A stretch of 64,000 bases of DNA from Curtobacterium sp. MCSS17_007 (GTDB lineage Bacteria; Actinomycetota; Actinomycetes; Actinomycetales; Microbacteriaceae), in the NCBI RefSeq assembly GCF_003234175.2, contig NZ_CP126257.1:2976001-3040000 (forward strand), in the 5' to 3' direction. The notes beneath the pieces are model-generated. The model worked only from the letters and a program-made list of their open reading frames with translations, was not told the DNA's origin and made no database searches. This document shows, piece by piece, positions 25,856 through 37,298 of this stretch (position 1 is the stretch's first letter; each line of letters begins with the position of its first letter). The translations under genes were made by a program, and so were the position numbers.

Positions 25856-27675
25856 GCCATCGCCTCCTCTCGGGCGGGTGCGTCGTCCTCGTCGAGCGAG
25901 GAGATGACATAGCGGTAGTGCTCGTTGGTGGCCATCAGCTCCGAGTGGGTGCCGACGGCGGTGATCCGGCCGCCCTCCATGAGCGCCACGCGGTCGGCGA
26001 GCGTCACGGTCGAGGGCCGGTGGGCGACGATGAGCGACGTGGTGTCCGCCAGGACGCGGCGCAGCCCGGCCTCGACCCGAGCCTCGGTGTCGACGTCGAG
26101 CGCCGACAGCGGGTCGTCGAGCACCAGGACCGACGGCCGTGCGGCGATCGCGCGGGCGAGCGCCAGACGCTGCCGCTGGCCACCGGAGAGCGACAGCCCT
26201 TCCTCGCCGACGCGGGTGTCGACGCCCTCGGGCAGGTCGTCGACGAACGAGGCCTGTGCGATGTCGAGCGCCTCGCGCATGATCCGCTCGGCCTCGGCGC
26301 CCTCGAGGTCGGGTCGGCCGAGCAGCACGTTCTCCCGGACGCTGGTCGAGAACAGCGTCGCGTCCTCGAACGCGACGCCGACGTGCCGACGGAGCTCCGC
26401 GCGCGTCAGGTCGCGGACGTCGACACCGTCGATCGTGATCGACCCGCCGGTGACGTCGTAGAGCCGCGGCACGAGCGACAGCAGCGTGGTCTTGCCGCTG
26501 CCGGTCAGGCCGACGAGCGCCATGGTCTCGCCCGGGTGCAGCTCCAGCTCCACGCCGTCGACCAGGTCGGGGTACTCGTCCGTCGCGTCCTGGTACCGGA
26601 AGTGCACGGCGTTGAAGGACAGCGCGCCGTGCGGCTCGGCGATGGTCCCCGGCGAGGCAGGGTCCTGGATCGTGTTCTCGGAGTCCATGACCTCGAAGAA
26701 CCGGTCGACCGCGGTGCGGGTGTCGAACGTCATCGACAGGAAGAACCCGATCGACTCGATCGGGAACCGCAGCACGGTCGCCGTCGCGAAGAACGCGAAC
26801 AGCTGGCCGACCGTCAGCTCGCCCTGCGACGCCAGCCAGATGCCGGCGAGCAGGCACAGCGCGAACGCGACGTCCGGCACGAGCAGCAGCCACAGCCAGA
26901 TGCTCGCGATGGCCTTCGCCTTCTCGATCTCGGTGCCGCGGAGCGCCTCGGCCTGCTCGCTGAACTCGTCGAGCTTGTAGCGGCCGCGGCCGAACGCCTT
27001 GAGCACGCGGATGCCGTGCACCGACTGCTCGACGCTCGTGGCGAGGTCACCGACCTGGTCCTGGCTGCGGCGCGCGACGACGGAGTACTTCCGCTCGAAC
27101 AGCAAGCCGTTGATCCACAGCGGGATCGACGCCACCAGGAAGATCAGACCGAGCAGCCAGCCGAAGGTGAAGAGCACGACGAAGCCGACGGCGATCGTGA
27201 CGATGTTCACGACCAGCAGCACGACGCCGAACGCCAGCCAGCGGCGGATCAGCGACAGGTCGGAGACCGAACGGGAGAGCAGCTGCCCGGACTCCCAACG
27301 GTCGTGGAACGCGACGGGCAGGTCCTGCAGCTTGGCGTACAGCGCGTTGCGCATGCTCGTCTCGATGCGCGTCGACGGGCGCATCACGAGCCGTCGGCGG
27401 GACGCGATGAAGAAGGCCTCGAGGGCGCCGAGTGCGAGCACGCCGAGGCCCGCGGGCCAGATGAGTGCTGCGTCGCGCGACGACAGCGGGCCGTCGACGA
27501 GCCACTGCAGCACGTAGGGGATCGCCAGGGCGACGAGCGAGGCGCCCATCGCCGCGGCCATGCCGCCGAGCAGCCGCCAGCGGTACGGCTTGACGTAGGG
27601 CCAGATGCGGCCGATGGCGCGCAGGGTCGAGGGTCGGTCGGTGGACGGGAGCGCCTGGTCGGGCGGTGTGGACAT
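25852..27675 (-). CDS. heterodimeric ABC exporter subunit (MdlA type, degenerate catalytic site)
   Basis: A 607-residue half-transporter: six helices (first starting [20 protein letters not shown]), then an ATPase with Walker [10 protein letters not shown] and a canonical [10 protein letters not shown] signature. Walker B ends VLVLDDP, with aspartate where the catalytic glutamate belongs. This asymmetry, a good signature here and an altered one in the partner, is the hallmark of heterodimeric exporters such as BmrCD or TM287/288, which hydrolyse ATP at only one site. The ATG at 27675 is chosen over an in-frame ATG ten codons earlier because the protein similarity begins here; a GAGGA lies 10-11 nt upstream. 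Confidence 0.88.
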   Translation of the reverse strand: MSTPPDQALPSTDRPSTLRAIGRIWPYVKPYRWRLLGGMAAAMGASLVALAIPYVLQWLVDGPLSSRDAALIWPAGLGVLALGALEAFFIASRRRLVMRPSTRIETSMRNALYAKLQDLPVAFHDRWESGQLLSRSVSDLSLIRRWLAFGVVLLVVNIVTIAVGFVVLFTFGWLLGLIFLVASIPLWINGLLFERKYSVVARRSQDQVGDLATSVEQSVHGIRVLKAFGRGRYKLDEFSEQAEALRGTEIEKAKAIASIWLWLLLVPDVAFALCLLAGIWLASQGELTVGQLFAFFATATVLRFPIESIGFFLSMTFDTRTAVDRFFEVMDSENTIQDPASPGTIAEPHGALSFNAVHFRYQDATDEYPDLVDGVELELHPGETMALVGLTGSGKTTLLSLVPRLYDVTGGSITIDGVDVRDLTRAELRRHVGVAFEDATLFSTSVRENVLLGRPDLEGAEAERIMREALDIAQASFVDDLPEGVDTRVGEEGLSLSGGQRQRLALARAIAARPSVLVLDDPLSALDVDTEARVEAGLRRVLADTTSLIVAHRPSTVTLADRVALMEGGRITAVGTHSELMATNEHYRYVISSLDEDDAPAREEAMA

Positions 27676-28238
27676 GCGGTTGCGTCCTCGTGCGTCGTGC
27701 CGCATCCACCCGGTCGGGTCGCCGGTCCCGTCGACGGGTCACGTCGTCGGGTGGCGGTCCGGCCGGGAGGCGCGGTGTGGCAGTGCGGTGGTCGTCGGCC
27801 GGGCGCGTGGTCGCGCGCCGTCGCCGTCACTCGCGTGACGTCGACCGGGCCGGAGGGCACCGGGGACACGGGTCCCCGGGTTCTCAGCAGGTGGTCCGCG
27901 CTCGCCGACGGTGTCGTCGGACGCGGGGCCGTGGGAGGGGCCTGGCTAGACGGCGGCCGCGCCCGGGTACCGGAGCGGCAGTGCCGTCCGGGTCCGGGAC
28001 CGCGGAGCGGGAGTGGTCCCCACGAGGGACACGAGACCCGTCCGGGCAGCCGTCGCCACTGTTCCGGTCGTCGCGTCCATCGTCACTCCAGTCGTCGTCT
28101 TCGTCACCGTTGTGTCCGCGGGCACGGCCGGTCCGGTCGTGGTCGTCCGTACCCGTGCGGAGCCTTACAGACTATTCACGCTCGCTGGAGCGGCGCAATG
28201 CCCCGGACGTTGTTGGACGCCGTCGATCTGAGCAGGTC
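27676..28238. other. 563-bp intergenic region without a recognised gene
   Basis: This lies between the ABC exporter start and the purH 3' end. It includes a half copy of the GGGAGGCGCG motif (about 27760-27777) and a notably AT-richer stretch, CTTACAGACTATTCACG, near 28163-28180. A 72-codon plus-strand frame at 28013-28231 has no convincing start site or similarity. I see no strong terminator for purH. Confidence 0.5.
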
Positions 28239-29897
28239 TCAGTGGAAGAAGTGCCGCTCGCCCGTGAAGTACATGGTCACGCCGGCCGCCTGCGCCGCGG
28301 CGACGACCTCGTCGTCGCGGACGCTGCCGCCCGGTTGTGCGACGGCACGGACCCCGGCGTCGAGCAGGACCTGCAGACCGTCGGCGAACGGGAAGAACGC
28401 GTCACTCGCTGCGACGGCTCCTGCGGCCCGCTCCCCGGCGCGGTCCACCGCCAGGTGGCAGGAGTCCACCCGGTTGACCTGACCCATCCCGACGCCGACG
28501 CTCGCGCCCTGGTCGGCGAGCAGGATGCCGTTCGACTTCACGGCACGGCTGGCCTTCCACGCGAACGCGAGGTCGGTGAGGGTCGCGTCGTCCGCCGGCT
28601 CGCCGGACACCAGGGTCCAGGTGGACTGGTCGAAGGCGGTGAAGCGGTCCGCGTCCTGCACCAGGAAACCGCCGGAGACCTGCTTGACCTCCCGCGTCGC
28701 GAGCGCGAAGTCCGCCGGCAGCGTGAGGAGCCGGATGTTCTTCTTCTGCGAGAGGATCTCGAGCGCTTCGGGGTCGAAGGCCGGGGCCACGACGACCTCG
28801 GTGAAGATGTCGCGGACGGTCTCGGCCATCTGCTTCGTGACCGGACGGTTCGCCGCGATGACCCCGCCGAAGGCCGACAACGGGTCGCAGGCGTGCGCGG
28901 CGGCGTGCGCCGAGGCGATCGGGTCGACCGCGTCGGCCGGGGCGATGGCGATGCCGCACGGGTTGGCGTGCTTGATGATCGCGACGGCCGGGGTGTCGAA
29001 GTCGTACGCGGCCCGGACGGCGGCGTCGGCGTCGACGTAGTTGTTGTACGACATCTCCTTGCCGTGCAGCTGCGTCGCCTGCGCGATGCCCGCCCCACCG
29101 GCGGTCGTGTAGAGCGCGGCGGCCTGGTGCGCGTTCTCGCCGTAGCGGAGCGTCGCCGTCAGGTCGGCCTCGACGCGGAGCGTCTCGTCGAAGGCGCCCG
29201 GCGTCTCGAGGTCGCCGGCGACGGTCGGTGCGGCGGCCTGCTCGGCGACGGAGGCCGTGTCCGGCGCGACGACGTCGGTCGCGAAGTACGACGCGACGGC
29301 GGCGTCGTAGGACGCGGTGTGCGCGAAGGCCTGTGCGGCGAGGCGCTTCCGGAGCTCGAGCGTGGTGCCCCCGGCGCGGACGGCCTCGACGACCTCGGCG
29401 TACGAGGACGGCGACACGACGATCGCCACGTTCGGGTGGTTCTTCGCCGACGCGCGGACCATGGCGGGTCCACCGATGTCGACGTTCTCGACCACGGTCG
29501 CGGTATCAGCACCCGAGGCGACGGTCTCGACGAACGGGTACAGGTTCACGACGACGAGCTCGAACGGCGCGATGCCGAGGTCGGCGAGCTGCTGCTCGTG
29601 CGACTCCAGCCGCAGGTCGGCGAGGAGCCCCGCGTGCACCGCCGGGTGCAGCGTCTTCACGCGGCCGTCGAGCGACTCGGGGAACCCGGTGACGCTCGAC
29701 ACGTCGGTGACGGCGTACCCGGCGACGCGGATCGTCTGCGCCGTGCTGCCCGTCGACACCAACTCGACGCCGGCGTCGGCGAGGGCGCCGGCGAGCTCGA
29801 GCAGGCCGGACTTGTCACTCACCGAGATGAGCGCGCGCCGCACGGGGACGACGTCGCGGTGGCGGTAGAGGCTGGGGTCGGCGGCGTGCACGCTCAT
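28239..29897 (-). CDS. purH: bifunctional AICAR transformylase / IMP cyclohydrolase
   Basis: A 552-residue cytosolic enzyme catalysing the last two steps of IMP synthesis. The N-terminal IMP cyclohydrolase domain ([35 protein letters not shown]) is followed by the transformylase domain with [10 protein letters not shown] and CDPLSAFGG, and the conserved C-terminus [16 protein letters not shown]. All expected motifs are present. The ATG at 29897 overlaps the purN stop by 4 bp, so the formyltetrahydrofolate-dependent steps 3 and 9 of the pathway are produced together. Confidence 0.97.
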   Translation of the reverse strand: MSVHAADPSLYRHRDVVPVRRALISVSDKSGLLELAGALADAGVELVSTGSTAQTIRVAGYAVTDVSSVTGFPESLDGRVKTLHPAVHAGLLADLRLESHEQQLADLGIAPFELVVVNLYPFVETVASGADTATVVENVDIGGPAMVRASAKNHPNVAIVVSPSSYAEVVEAVRAGGTTLELRKRLAAQAFAHTASYDAAVASYFATDVVAPDTASVAEQAAAPTVAGDLETPGAFDETLRVEADLTATLRYGENAHQAAALYTTAGGAGIAQATQLHGKEMSYNNYVDADAAVRAAYDFDTPAVAIIKHANPCGIAIAPADAVDPIASAHAAAHACDPLSAFGGVIAANRPVTKQMAETVRDIFTEVVVAPAFDPEALEILSQKKNIRLLTLPADFALATREVKQVSGGFLVQDADRFTAFDQSTWTLVSGEPADDATLTDLAFAWKASRAVKSNGILLADQGASVGVGMGQVNRVDSCHLAVDRAGERAAGAVAASDAFFPFADGLQVLLDAGVRAVAQPGGSVRDDEVVAAAQAAGVTMYFTGERHFFH

Positions 29898-30487
29898 GCG
29901 CTCGGGGTGCCCTTCAGGTCGGTGGTGCCGTTGGCGATGTCGAGGATGGTCTGGATGAGCAGGCGGCGCTCGACCGGCTTGATGCGGTCGTGCAACGTCG
30001 ACTCGGTGTCACCCGGCAGCACCGGGACGCGCTCCTGCGCCAGGATCGGGCCGGTGTCCACGCCGTCGTCGACCTGGATGACGCTCGCGCCGGTCTGCTC
30101 GACGCCGGCGGCCAGGGCGTCACGGACGCCGTGCGCCCCGGGGAACTCCGGCAGGTACGCCGGGTGCGTGTTGATGATCGCGGGGGCGAACTCGGAGACC
30201 ACGGCGTGCGGCAGCAGGCGCATGAGGCCGGAGAGCACGAGCAGGTCGGGCGACCACGGGCGGATCTGCGCGGCGAGTTCGGCGCCCCACTCCTCGCGCG
30301 TGGCGAAGCGGGAGAACGGCACCGTGAAGGTCGGGATCGAGAACTCCTCGCCCAGCGCCAGGCCCTCGGCGTCACGGTCGGCCCCGATCGCGACCACGCG
30401 GGCGGGGTACTCGGCGTCGGTCGTCGCCTCGAGCAGGGCTCGGAGGTTCGAGCCGGTACCGGAGATCAGGACGACCAGTTCGAGCAC
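29894..30487 (-). CDS. purN: phosphoribosylglycinamide formyltransferase
   Basis: A 197-residue enzyme that formylates GAR with 10-formyltetrahydrofolate. The phosphate-binding [13 protein letters not shown] is near the N-terminus, and [16 protein letters not shown] contains the catalytic Asn and His. [18 protein letters not shown] holds the third catalytic residue, Asp. The GTG at 30487 is preceded by TAGGCT and 7 nt, a leaderless start. The open frame continuing upstream to 31015 is antisense-like shadow sequence. It is the first gene of purN-purH. Confidence 0.95.
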   Translation of the reverse strand: MLELVVLISGTGSNLRALLEATTDAEYPARVVAIGADRDAEGLALGEEFSIPTFTVPFSRFATREEWGAELAAQIRPWSPDLLVLSGLMRLLPHAVVSEFAPAIINTHPAYLPEFPGAHGVRDALAAGVEQTGASVIQVDDGVDTGPILAQERVPVLPGDTESTLHDRIKPVERRLLIQTILDIANGTTDLKGTPSA

Positions 30488-30518
30488 GGGGACCAGCCTA
30501 GCGGCGGCAGGGCGAGCG

Positions 30519-32582
30519 CTACGCGTCGTGCTTCGGACGACGCCACCAGGGCAGCTCGTCCTCCGCGATCTGGTCGGTCTGGTCCCACCGCGGCGCGTCC
30601 TGCGCTGCGGCGGTCGACCGGCCCGTGCTCGGGGTCGTCTCCCCGTCGCCCGCGGTCTCGTCGACGTCGTCGCGGCCGGCCACGAACTCCTCGGTGCTCC
30701 ACGGGAAGGCCGGCTGCTGTTCGGTCCCGGGGGCGTGCGGCAGCGTCTCGTCGCGCTCGGGCAGCTGCCCGCCGTGGTGCACGGCGCCACCGACCCGGTC
30801 ACGCAGGTCCCCGGCACGGGCCCGGACGTCGCCGGCGGCACCGCGGAGCCGGTCGCGCAGCCCGCTGATGCCGCCACGGGCCGGCGGTGCCGTCGTGGTC
30901 GGCACGACCCGTTCGGCGGCGACGGCGTCCGTCCGTGCCCAGTCCGGCAGGGCGACGTCGTCCGGTTCCTCGACGAGCGCGCGGGCCGGCGCGGCGGGCG
31001 GCGCTGTGTGCGCACGCTCCGGTGCGGGGTCGTGCTCCGGCGCGGTCTGGTCCTCCGGCAGGACCCGGCGGTCCGCCGAGGGTGCGCGGTCGGGCCGGGA
31101 CGCGGCGGCGGGCTCGTCGTCGACGATCGACTCCGTCGGCTGGTCGTCCCCGGCGTGCGACGCGGTCGTCGACGGCGTGTTCGCGTGGGTCACGGAGTCC
31201 TGCGCCTCGTGGACCGTGAACCGGTGCGTCCCGCTCGCACGCCCGGCTCCGGCCTCGTCCAGGGCGGCGACGAGCGAGCCTGCGCGGGCGTCCTCGGCAG
31301 CCGCCCGGGCAGCGGGGTCGTCCTCGGCGTCGATCCAGCGCTCACGGCCCCACGACCGCTCCGGCAGTCGCACGAGGTCGCTGCCCAGCGCGAGCGCGAT
31401 CGCCGCGGGCAGGCCGACCTCGAGTGCGGCCAGGAGCCCGACGACCAGCCCGTTCGGCCCGGCGTCGGCGAGCCGCCCCGGTCCGAGCGACCCCGAGGTG
31501 AGTCCCGTGGCGACCCCGGTCAGCACCCCGGCCACGACACCGGACGCGACCCCGGCGAGCGCGCGGCGGAGCGGGGAGTCGTCGTCCCCGAGCGCTCGGA
31601 CGAGCGCGGGCCGCACGAGCCCGCCGACCACGAACCCGGCGACGACCGGCACGAGCACGCCGAGCAGCCCGAAGGTGTGCCCGGAGGCGGGCAGCGCACC
31701 GAACACCGGGACGCCGGGGATCGGCCCGAGCGCGGTGCCGATCGGCGAGACGCTCGACCCGGTGCCGATGGCGAAGCCCGGTCCGACGAGCCATGCGACC
31801 GCCCAGCCGACGAAGTCGGGCAGGAAGGCGAGCTGTCCCACGGTGAGCGCGATGCCACCGACGACCCCGGCGTGCGACCGCTCGTAGAGCGCGATGACCT
31901 CGGCGAAGGACGTGAAGAGCAAGAGGGCGACGACGACGCCTGCAGCCGCCACCACCACGGCGGTGACGGCCGTCCCGGCGCGGAGCGCGAAGCCCGCCAC
32001 CGTGCGCCACGGTGCGGGGATCCGGTCGACCTGACCGAGCACCCGCTGCGCCAGGGGGTCGGCCGGCAGCCCGCGCCGCCGGCGGCAGACCTCGCTCGTG
32101 ACGAGTGCTGGGACCGCGAACCACAGCGCGGGCAGCACCACGGCCTGCCAGACGACGGGGTCGGTGGCAGCGGAGGTCGAGGAGAGTGCGATCGCGAGTC
32201 CGAGGAGTGCCACCGCGGCGGTACCGACCAGCAGACCGGTGGTGCGGTGCTCGGTCTCGGCGAAGCGACGGCCGGCACGGCCACCGAGCCACGCCGTCAC
32301 GACCGCGAACCCGAGGGCCGCGAGCGTCACGTGGATCGGGTCTCCCGCACCGTCGACCCCGGAGGACGCGGCCACGTCGGCACCGAGCCGGAACGTGACG
32401 TCGACGCCGTGCCCGACGAGCCACACGCTCCCCGCGGCCTTCCAGAAGACGTCCCAGTCGATCTGCAGCCCGTACTCGAACCCCCAGAGCAGCGTGAGCG
32501 GCACGAGGGCGATCCCGACGCCGACGCCGACCGTCACGATCGCCTCGACGGCGGCCAGCAGTGCGGTTCCCAGGCGGTTCAT
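30519..32582 (-). CDS. PerM/DUF6350-like polytopic membrane protein
   Basis: A 687-residue protein with about nine hydrophobic helices in the first 420 residues and a roughly 260-residue acidic, Pro/Ala/Asp-rich cytoplasmic tail ending [20 protein letters not shown]. The layout and the helix sequence ([21 protein letters not shown]) match the DUF6350/cell-division protein PerM family of actinobacteria, which in mycobacteria stabilises the divisome under stress. The assignment is from pattern, not alignment. The ATG at 32582 follows TACCCT by 7 nt, a leaderless start. It lies between sucCD and purN. Confidence 0.75.
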   Translation of the reverse strand: MNRLGTALLAAVEAIVTVGVGVGIALVPLTLLWGFEYGLQIDWDVFWKAAGSVWLVGHGVDVTFRLGADVAASSGVDGAGDPIHVTLAALGFAVVTAWLGGRAGRRFAETEHRTTGLLVGTAAVALLGLAIALSSTSAATDPVVWQAVVLPALWFAVPALVTSEVCRRRRGLPADPLAQRVLGQVDRIPAPWRTVAGFALRAGTAVTAVVVAAAGVVVALLLFTSFAEVIALYERSHAGVVGGIALTVGQLAFLPDFVGWAVAWLVGPGFAIGTGSSVSPIGTALGPIPGVPVFGALPASGHTFGLLGVLVPVVAGFVVGGLVRPALVRALGDDDSPLRRALAGVASGVVAGVLTGVATGLTSGSLGPGRLADAGPNGLVVGLLAALEVGLPAAIALALGSDLVRLPERSWGRERWIDAEDDPAARAAAEDARAGSLVAALDEAGAGRASGTHRFTVHEAQDSVTHANTPSTTASHAGDDQPTESIVDDEPAAASRPDRAPSADRRVLPEDQTAPEHDPAPERAHTAPPAAPARALVEEPDDVALPDWARTDAVAAERVVPTTTAPPARGGISGLRDRLRGAAGDVRARAGDLRDRVGGAVHHGGQLPERDETLPHAPGTEQQPAFPWSTEEFVAGRDDVDETAGDGETTPSTGRSTAAAQDAPRWDQTDQIAEDELPWWRRPKHDA

Positions 32583-32659
32583 CGTGGTCAGGGTACGTGC
32601 CGCGTCGCGGTCGCCGAGCGAGCCGCGCGGCACCTGTGGAGACTGACCGGACGTCCACA

Positions 32660-32707
32660 GACGGACGGGAGGCGCGGTACCAGCCGGCACCGCGCCTCCC
32701 GTCCGTC
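32660..32707 (-). terminator. 19-bp hairpin after sucD (GGGAGGCGCG family)
   Basis: GACGGACGGGAGGCGCGGT at 32660-32678 and its exact complement at 32689-32707 enclose 10 nt. It follows the sucD stop by about 15 bp and precedes the promoter of the PerM-like gene, so termination of sucCD is likely. The same stem sequence recurs at 20678 and 54937. Confidence 0.75.
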
Positions 32708-32722
32708 AGGGTGACCGGGGCG

Positions 32723-33616
32723 CTACGCCGTCGCGGCGGCGACCACCTCGCGCAGCAGCGCGGCGGTCTCGGACGGCGTCTTGCCGACCTTGACGCCCGC
32801 AGCCTCGAGCGCCTGCTTCTTCGCCTCGGCCGTGCCGGCGGAGCCGGACACGATCGCGCCGGCGTGGCCCATCGTCTTGCCCTCGGGGGCGGTGAAGCCC
32901 GCGACGTAGCCGACGACCGGCTTCGTGACGTGCGCCTTGATGTAGTCGGCGGCACGTTCCTCGGCGTCGCCACCGATCTCGCCGATCATGACGATCGCCT
33001 CGGTCTCCGGGTCGGCCTCGAACGCGGCGAGCGCGTCGATGTGCGTCGTACCGATGACCGGGTCGCCGCCGATGCCGATGGCGGTCGAGAAGCCCAGGTC
33101 ACGCAGCTCGTACATCATCTGGTAGGTCAGGGTGCCCGACTTCGACACCAGGCCGATCGGGCCCTTGCCGGTGATCGTCGCCGGGGTGATGCCGACGAGC
33201 GACTCCCCGGGGGTGATGATGCCGGGGCAGTTCGGGCCGATGATCCGGGTCTTCCCGCCGAGCGCCTTCGCGTGCGCCCAGAACGCGGCGGAGTCCTGCA
33301 CCGGGATGCCCTCGGTGATGACGACGACGAGGGGGATCTCGGCGTCGATGGCCTCCATGACCGCGTCCTTCGCGAACGCCGGCGGCACGAAGACGATCGA
33401 GACGTCGGCACCCGTGGTGTCGATGGCCTCGCGCACCGAGCCGAACACCGGGAGTTCGACGTCGCCGTGCGTGACGGTCGTGCCGGCCTTGCGGGCGTTC
33501 ACGCCGCCGACGACGTTCGTGCCCGCCTTGAGCATGAGTGCGGTGTGCTTGGTGCCCTCGCCGCCGGTGATGCCCTGGACGATGACCTTCGAGTCCTTGT
33601 TGAGGAAGATCGACAT
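32723..33616 (-). CDS. sucD: succinate-CoA ligase, alpha subunit
   Basis: A 297-residue subunit binding CoA and carrying the phosphohistidine. The CoA-binding Rossmann segment [15 protein letters not shown] is at the N-terminus, and [13 protein letters not shown] contains the phosphorylated His251. With SucC it interconverts succinyl-CoA and succinate with nucleotide triphosphate formation in the citric acid cycle. The ATG at 33616 follows AAGGAG, 14 bp after the sucC stop. Confidence 0.97.
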   Translation of the reverse strand: MSIFLNKDSKVIVQGITGGEGTKHTALMLKAGTNVVGGVNARKAGTTVTHGDVELPVFGSVREAIDTTGADVSIVFVPPAFAKDAVMEAIDAEIPLVVVITEGIPVQDSAAFWAHAKALGGKTRIIGPNCPGIITPGESLVGITPATITGKGPIGLVSKSGTLTYQMMYELRDLGFSTAIGIGGDPVIGTTHIDALAAFEADPETEAIVMIGEIGGDAEERAADYIKAHVTKPVVGYVAGFTAPEGKTMGHAGAIVSGSAGTAEAKKQALEAAGVKVGKTPSETAALLREVVAAATA

Positions 33617-33630
33617 TGCTCTGGTGCTCC

Positions 33631-34800
33631 TTACGCCGCGGCCGCGGCGAGCTCGGCGGCCTGCTCGGCCGCATCGTCCATGGTCTCGGCGACGGTGACG
33701 AGCGGGTGTGCCGCTTCCGCCAGGATCCGCCGACCCTCGTCGACGTTGTTGCCGTCGAGGCGGACGACGAGCGGCTTGGTGGCCGCGTCGCCGAGGATGC
33801 CGAGTGCGGCGACGATGCCGTTCGCGACCGCGTCGCAGGCGGTGATGCCGCCGAAGACGTTCACGAAGACGCTCTTCACCTGCGGGTCGCCCAGGATGAC
33901 GTCGAGGCCGTTCGCCATGACCTCGGCCGAGGCGCCGCCGCCGATGTCGAGGAAGTTCGCGGGCTTCACGCCGCCGTGGCGCTCACCGGCGTAGGCGACG
34001 ACGTCGAGCGTCGACATGACGAGCCCCGCGCCGTTGCCGATGACGCCGACCTCGCCGTCGAGCTTCACGTAGTTGAGGCCGTGCTGCTTCGCCTTGGCCT
34101 CGAGCGGGTCCTCGCTCGCGGTGTCCTCGAGCTGCGCGTGGCCCTCGTGGCGGAAGTCCGCGTTGTCGTCGAGCGAGACCTTGCCGTCGAGGGCCAGGAT
34201 CTGCCCGTCGCCGGTGCGCACGAGCGGGTTCACCTCGACGAGGGTGGCGTCCTCGCCGGCGAACACGTCGTAGAGCTTCACGAAGACGTCCGCGACCTGG
34301 TCCTGGAGCTCGGACGGGAAGCCCGCCTGGCGCGCGATGTCGAGCGCGGCCTCCTTGTTGATGCCCGTGAGCGGGTTCACCTCGACGCGCGCGAGCGCCT
34401 CGGGCTTCTCGACCGCGAGCTGCTCGATCTCCATGCCGCCCTCGACGCTGACGAGCGACAGGTACGAGCGGTTCGCCCGGTCGAGCAGCACGGAGAAGTA
34501 GAACTCCTCGGCGATGTCGGCACCCTGGGCGACCATCACGCGCTGGACGGAGTGGCCCTTGATGTCGAGGCCGAGGATCGCCTTCGCGTGCTCGTACGCC
34601 TCGTCCGGGGTCTTCGCGACCTTGACACCGCCGGCCTTGCCGCGACCGCCGACCTTCACCTGCGCCTTGACGACGACCACGCCGCCGATCCGCTCGGCGG
34701 CCGCCCTCGCCTCTTCCGGGGTGTCGGCGGTGATGCCCTGCAGCACAGGGACGCCGTAGGACTCGAAGAGGTCCCTGGCCTGGTACTCGAAAAGATCCAC
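33631..34800 (-). CDS. sucC: succinate-CoA ligase, beta subunit
   Basis: A 389-residue ATP-grasp subunit of the citric acid cycle ligase. The N-terminus [18 protein letters not shown] is the family's hallmark, with the ATP-grasp lysine segment [17 protein letters not shown] and the C-terminal [20 protein letters not shown] place the start at the GTG at 34800, which precedes exactly this N-terminus and follows GGGAAGAAG. The longer frame to 34860 adds no conserved sequence. Transcription begins in the 260-bp gap above, shared with the divergent RecQ gene. Confidence 0.96.
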   Translation of the reverse strand: MDLFEYQARDLFESYGVPVLQGITADTPEEARAAAERIGGVVVVKAQVKVGGRGKAGGVKVAKTPDEAYEHAKAILGLDIKGHSVQRVMVAQGADIAEEFYFSVLLDRANRSYLSLVSVEGGMEIEQLAVEKPEALARVEVNPLTGINKEAALDIARQAGFPSELQDQVADVFVKLYDVFAGEDATLVEVNPLVRTGDGQILALDGKVSLDDNADFRHEGHAQLEDTASEDPLEAKAKQHGLNYVKLDGEVGVIGNGAGLVMSTLDVVAYAGERHGGVKPANFLDIGGGASAEVMANGLDVILGDPQVKSVFVNVFGGITACDAVANGIVAALGILGDAATKPLVVRLDGNNVDEGRRILAEAAHPLVTVAETMDDAAEQAAELAAAAA

Positions 34801-35060
34801 GCTGTTCTTCTTCCCGCACGGTTCGTGCGATCGGCATCGGTCATCGGGTCGCGCACTCAACGTCGAGGGTCGCTCGATGTCGAGACAACGGCCGCGACCA
34901 CCCTAGCGCCGCGAGGTGGACGCGGGGCACGCCGGTCCCCGCACCGCCGGCGGCCGCCTGGGAGGCACGCCCCGCCCCGGTCGCGTCCCTCGCGTCCCCG
35001 GGTGGCCGGGGGACGCAGTCGCCGGGTGGCCGGCCAGGCGGCTCGGGGCACGGTCGACGG

Positions 35061-36692
35061 GTGCAGAAGGAACTCCGTACCCGCGCCGCCGACGTCTTCG
35101 GCTGGGACCTCCACCCCGAGCAGGAACAGGTCGTCGACGCCGTCCTCGACGGTCGCGACGCCCTCGCGCTGATGCCCACCGGTTCGGGGAAGTCCGCGAT
35201 CTACCAGGTCGCCGCGCTCGCCCTGGAGGGGCCGGTCGTCGTCGTCTCCCCGCTCGTCGCCCTGCAGGAGGACCAGGTCGTCGGCATCGAGGACCACCCG
35301 GACGCCCCGCGGGCGGTCACGATCAACGCCACCCGCGGTTCGCGACAGCTCGAGGACGCCTGGGACGCGGTGGCCTCCGGCGAGGCCCGGTACGTGTTCC
35401 TGGCACCGGAGCAGCTCGCGAAGGACGAGGTCGTCGAGCGTCTCCGCGAGGCCGGCGTCGCCCTGGTCACCGTCGACGAGGCGCACTGCGTCTCCAGCTG
35501 GGGCCACGACTTCCGTCCGGACTACCTGGTGCTCGGTGAGGTCATCGAGCGCCTCGGGCGCCCGCCGGTGCTCGCGATGACCGCCACGGGGTCGACCCCG
35601 GTCCGCGCGGAGATCGTCGAGCGGCTCGGCATGCGCGACCCGTTCGTCGTCGCCACCGGCTTCGACCGCCCGAACCTGCGCTTCGAGGTCGTCCGGCACG
35701 CCGACGACGAGTCGAAGCGCGAGGCCGTCGTGGAGCAGGTCGTCGGGCTCGAGGGGGTCGGCATCGTCTACGTCGCCACCCGTGCCGAGACCCTGGTGTA
35801 CGCGGACGAACTCGTCGAGCGCGGCCGCCGGGCGAAGGCGTACCACGCGGGTCTCCGGGTCCGGGACCGCGAGCAGGTCCACCACGAGTTCCTCGAGGGC
35901 GACCTCGACGTCGTCGTCGCCACGAGCGCGTTCGGCATGGGCATCGACAAGCCCGACGTCAGGTTCGTCGTGCACGCCGACGTCCCCGAGTCGGTCGACG
36001 CCTACTACCAGGAGGTCGGCCGTGCCGGGCGGGACGGCGACGTCGGGCTCGCCACCATGCACTACCGCGCGGAGGACCTCGGGCTCCGGCGCTTCTTCGC
36101 GTCCGGGTCGCCGCGACCGGCGACCCTCCGGGCCGTGTTCGACGCCGTCCCGGCCGAGGGGGCGGTGGCGCGTTCCGAGCTCGCCGAGCGATCGGGACTC
36201 GCCGCGCGCACCGCGGGCCGCGCCGCCAACGCCCTGGTCGACGCCGGCGCGCTCGACGACGGCGAGGACGGCCTCCGGCGTCGTGCCGGCGGACCGACCG
36301 ACGCGCAGGCCGCTGCCGACCTCGCCAAGGCGCAGGCGAAGGAGCGCGAGGAGATCGAGGAGTCCCGCATCGCGATGATGCGACGCTTCGCCGAGACCTC
36401 GGGGTGCCGCCGGCAGTTCCTGCTCGGCTACTTCGGCGACGAGCTCGCCGAACCGTGCGGCAACTGCGACACCTGCACCGCGGGCACCGCCTACGACGAC
36501 GAGACCCACGGTGCCGACGGCGCGAACGACGACGCCTGGCCGCCGGAGTCACCCGTCGAGCACGCCCAGTGGGGCCGCGGCACCGTGATGAGCACGGAGG
36601 ACGACCGGCTGACGGTGTTCTTCGAGTCCGCCGGCTACAAGACCTTGGCCCTCGCCGACGTCGAGGAGCGGCACCTGCTCGAGCGCGTCTGA
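35061..36692 (+). CDS. RecQ-type ATP-dependent DNA helicase
   Basis: A 543-residue superfamily 2 helicase. Walker A (PTGSGKS) is at 39-45, the DEAH box at 139-142 followed by CVSSWGHDFR, and motif VI at YYQEVGRAGRDG. A short zinc-binding region has four cysteines (SGCRRQF, then CGNCDTC). In place of RQC/HRDC domains there is a C-terminal segment (HAQWGRGTVMSTEDDRLTVF) resembling the C-terminal tail of UvrD/PcrA; compare HVDFGEGTVSAV in the PcrA of this window. It unwinds DNA during repair or recombination. The GTG start has no strong ribosome-binding site. Confidence 0.9.
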   Translation: MQKELRTRAADVFGWDLHPEQEQVVDAVLDGRDALALMPTGSGKSAIYQVAALALEGPVVVVSPLVALQEDQVVGIEDHPDAPRAVTINATRGSRQLEDAWDAVASGEARYVFLAPEQLAKDEVVERLREAGVALVTVDEAHCVSSWGHDFRPDYLVLGEVIERLGRPPVLAMTATGSTPVRAEIVERLGMRDPFVVATGFDRPNLRFEVVRHADDESKREAVVEQVVGLEGVGIVYVATRAETLVYADELVERGRRAKAYHAGLRVRDREQVHHEFLEGDLDVVVATSAFGMGIDKPDVRFVVHADVPESVDAYYQEVGRAGRDGDVGLATMHYRAEDLGLRRFFASGSPRPATLRAVFDAVPAEGAVARSELAERSGLAARTAGRAANALVDAGALDDGEDGLRRRAGGPTDAQAAADLAKAQAKEREEIEESRIAMMRRFAETSGCRRQFLLGYFGDELAEPCGNCDTCTAGTAYDDETHGADGANDDAWPPESPVEHAQWGRGTVMSTEDDRLTVFFESAGYKTLALADVEERHLLERV

Positions 36693-36954
36693 CCTGCCGG
36701 CGTCCTGGACTCGGAGCGGGGAAGGCGCGGTCGCTCGACCACCCGTCGGCGACCGCGCTCCACTCCCCCGAGCACGGCGAGTGTGCCCCGCGATCGTGGA
36801 CCGCAGGTGACGCCGAGGTGAACGGGACGCGAAACCGGGCGCGGGGTGCGCCGACCGGACGACCGGTCAGGCGGGCGGCGTACACAGGAAGGCCCGACGG
36901 CTCCGGCGACCGGTACCGGCCCGGAGCCCGACCCTCCCACGGAAGGACTGCAGC

Positions 36955-37248
36955 ATGAGCGACCCCGGCATCAGCCCCGTCGACGACTTCGACGCCCAGG
37001 AGCGCCGCAACGACGACGTGGACCGCGAGCACGTCGGCCCCTACGAGGTCGACGAGTCCGAGGAGTCCCTCGAGACGGTGACCAACGACGCGGTCGCCGG
37101 CGAGACCGTCGAGCCCCAGCCGGGCGACGGTTCGGACGACGGCCCCACGGGTGGTGCGCCCCGCGAGGGCTCGCCGGACCTGTGGGAGCACGACGACGAC
37201 ACCGACCGTCCGGACCTCGGCGGCGACCTCGGTACGAAGCCGCTCTGA
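36955..37248 (+). CDS. small acidic hypothetical protein
   Basis: A 97-residue hydrophilic protein, very rich in Asp and Glu with Gly and Pro, no membrane segment and probably largely disordered. The ATG follows GGAAGGA by 7 nt. I recognise no family. It stands alone between the helicase gene (262-bp gap with no clear feature) and a small membrane protein gene 50 bp downstream. Confidence 0.7.
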   Translation: MSDPGISPVDDFDAQERRNDDVDREHVGPYEVDESEESLETVTNDAVAGETVEPQPGDGSDDGPTGGAPREGSPDLWEHDDDTDRPDLGGDLGTKPL

Positions 37249-37298
37249 GCACCTCCCCCGCACGCCCCTCACGGAGCACGGCCCAGTACGATCGGGCC

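Noticed and set aside
25856..26893. 986-residue version of the MdlB-type exporter
   Set aside because: The additional 346 residues are a shadow of the partner gene in another frame; the ATG at 25855 overlaps the partner stop by 4 bp.
28013..28231. Small 72-codon plus-strand gene in the 563-bp gap
   Set aside because: No ribosome-binding site or leaderless hexamer, and composition typical of non-coding frames; it ends at the purH 3' end.
27666..32714. A 1682-codon open frame on the plus strand
   Set aside because: It is antisense to purH, purN and the PerM-like gene, has the Arg/Gly/Asp-rich composition of frame shadows in GC-rich DNA, and matches nothing recognisable.
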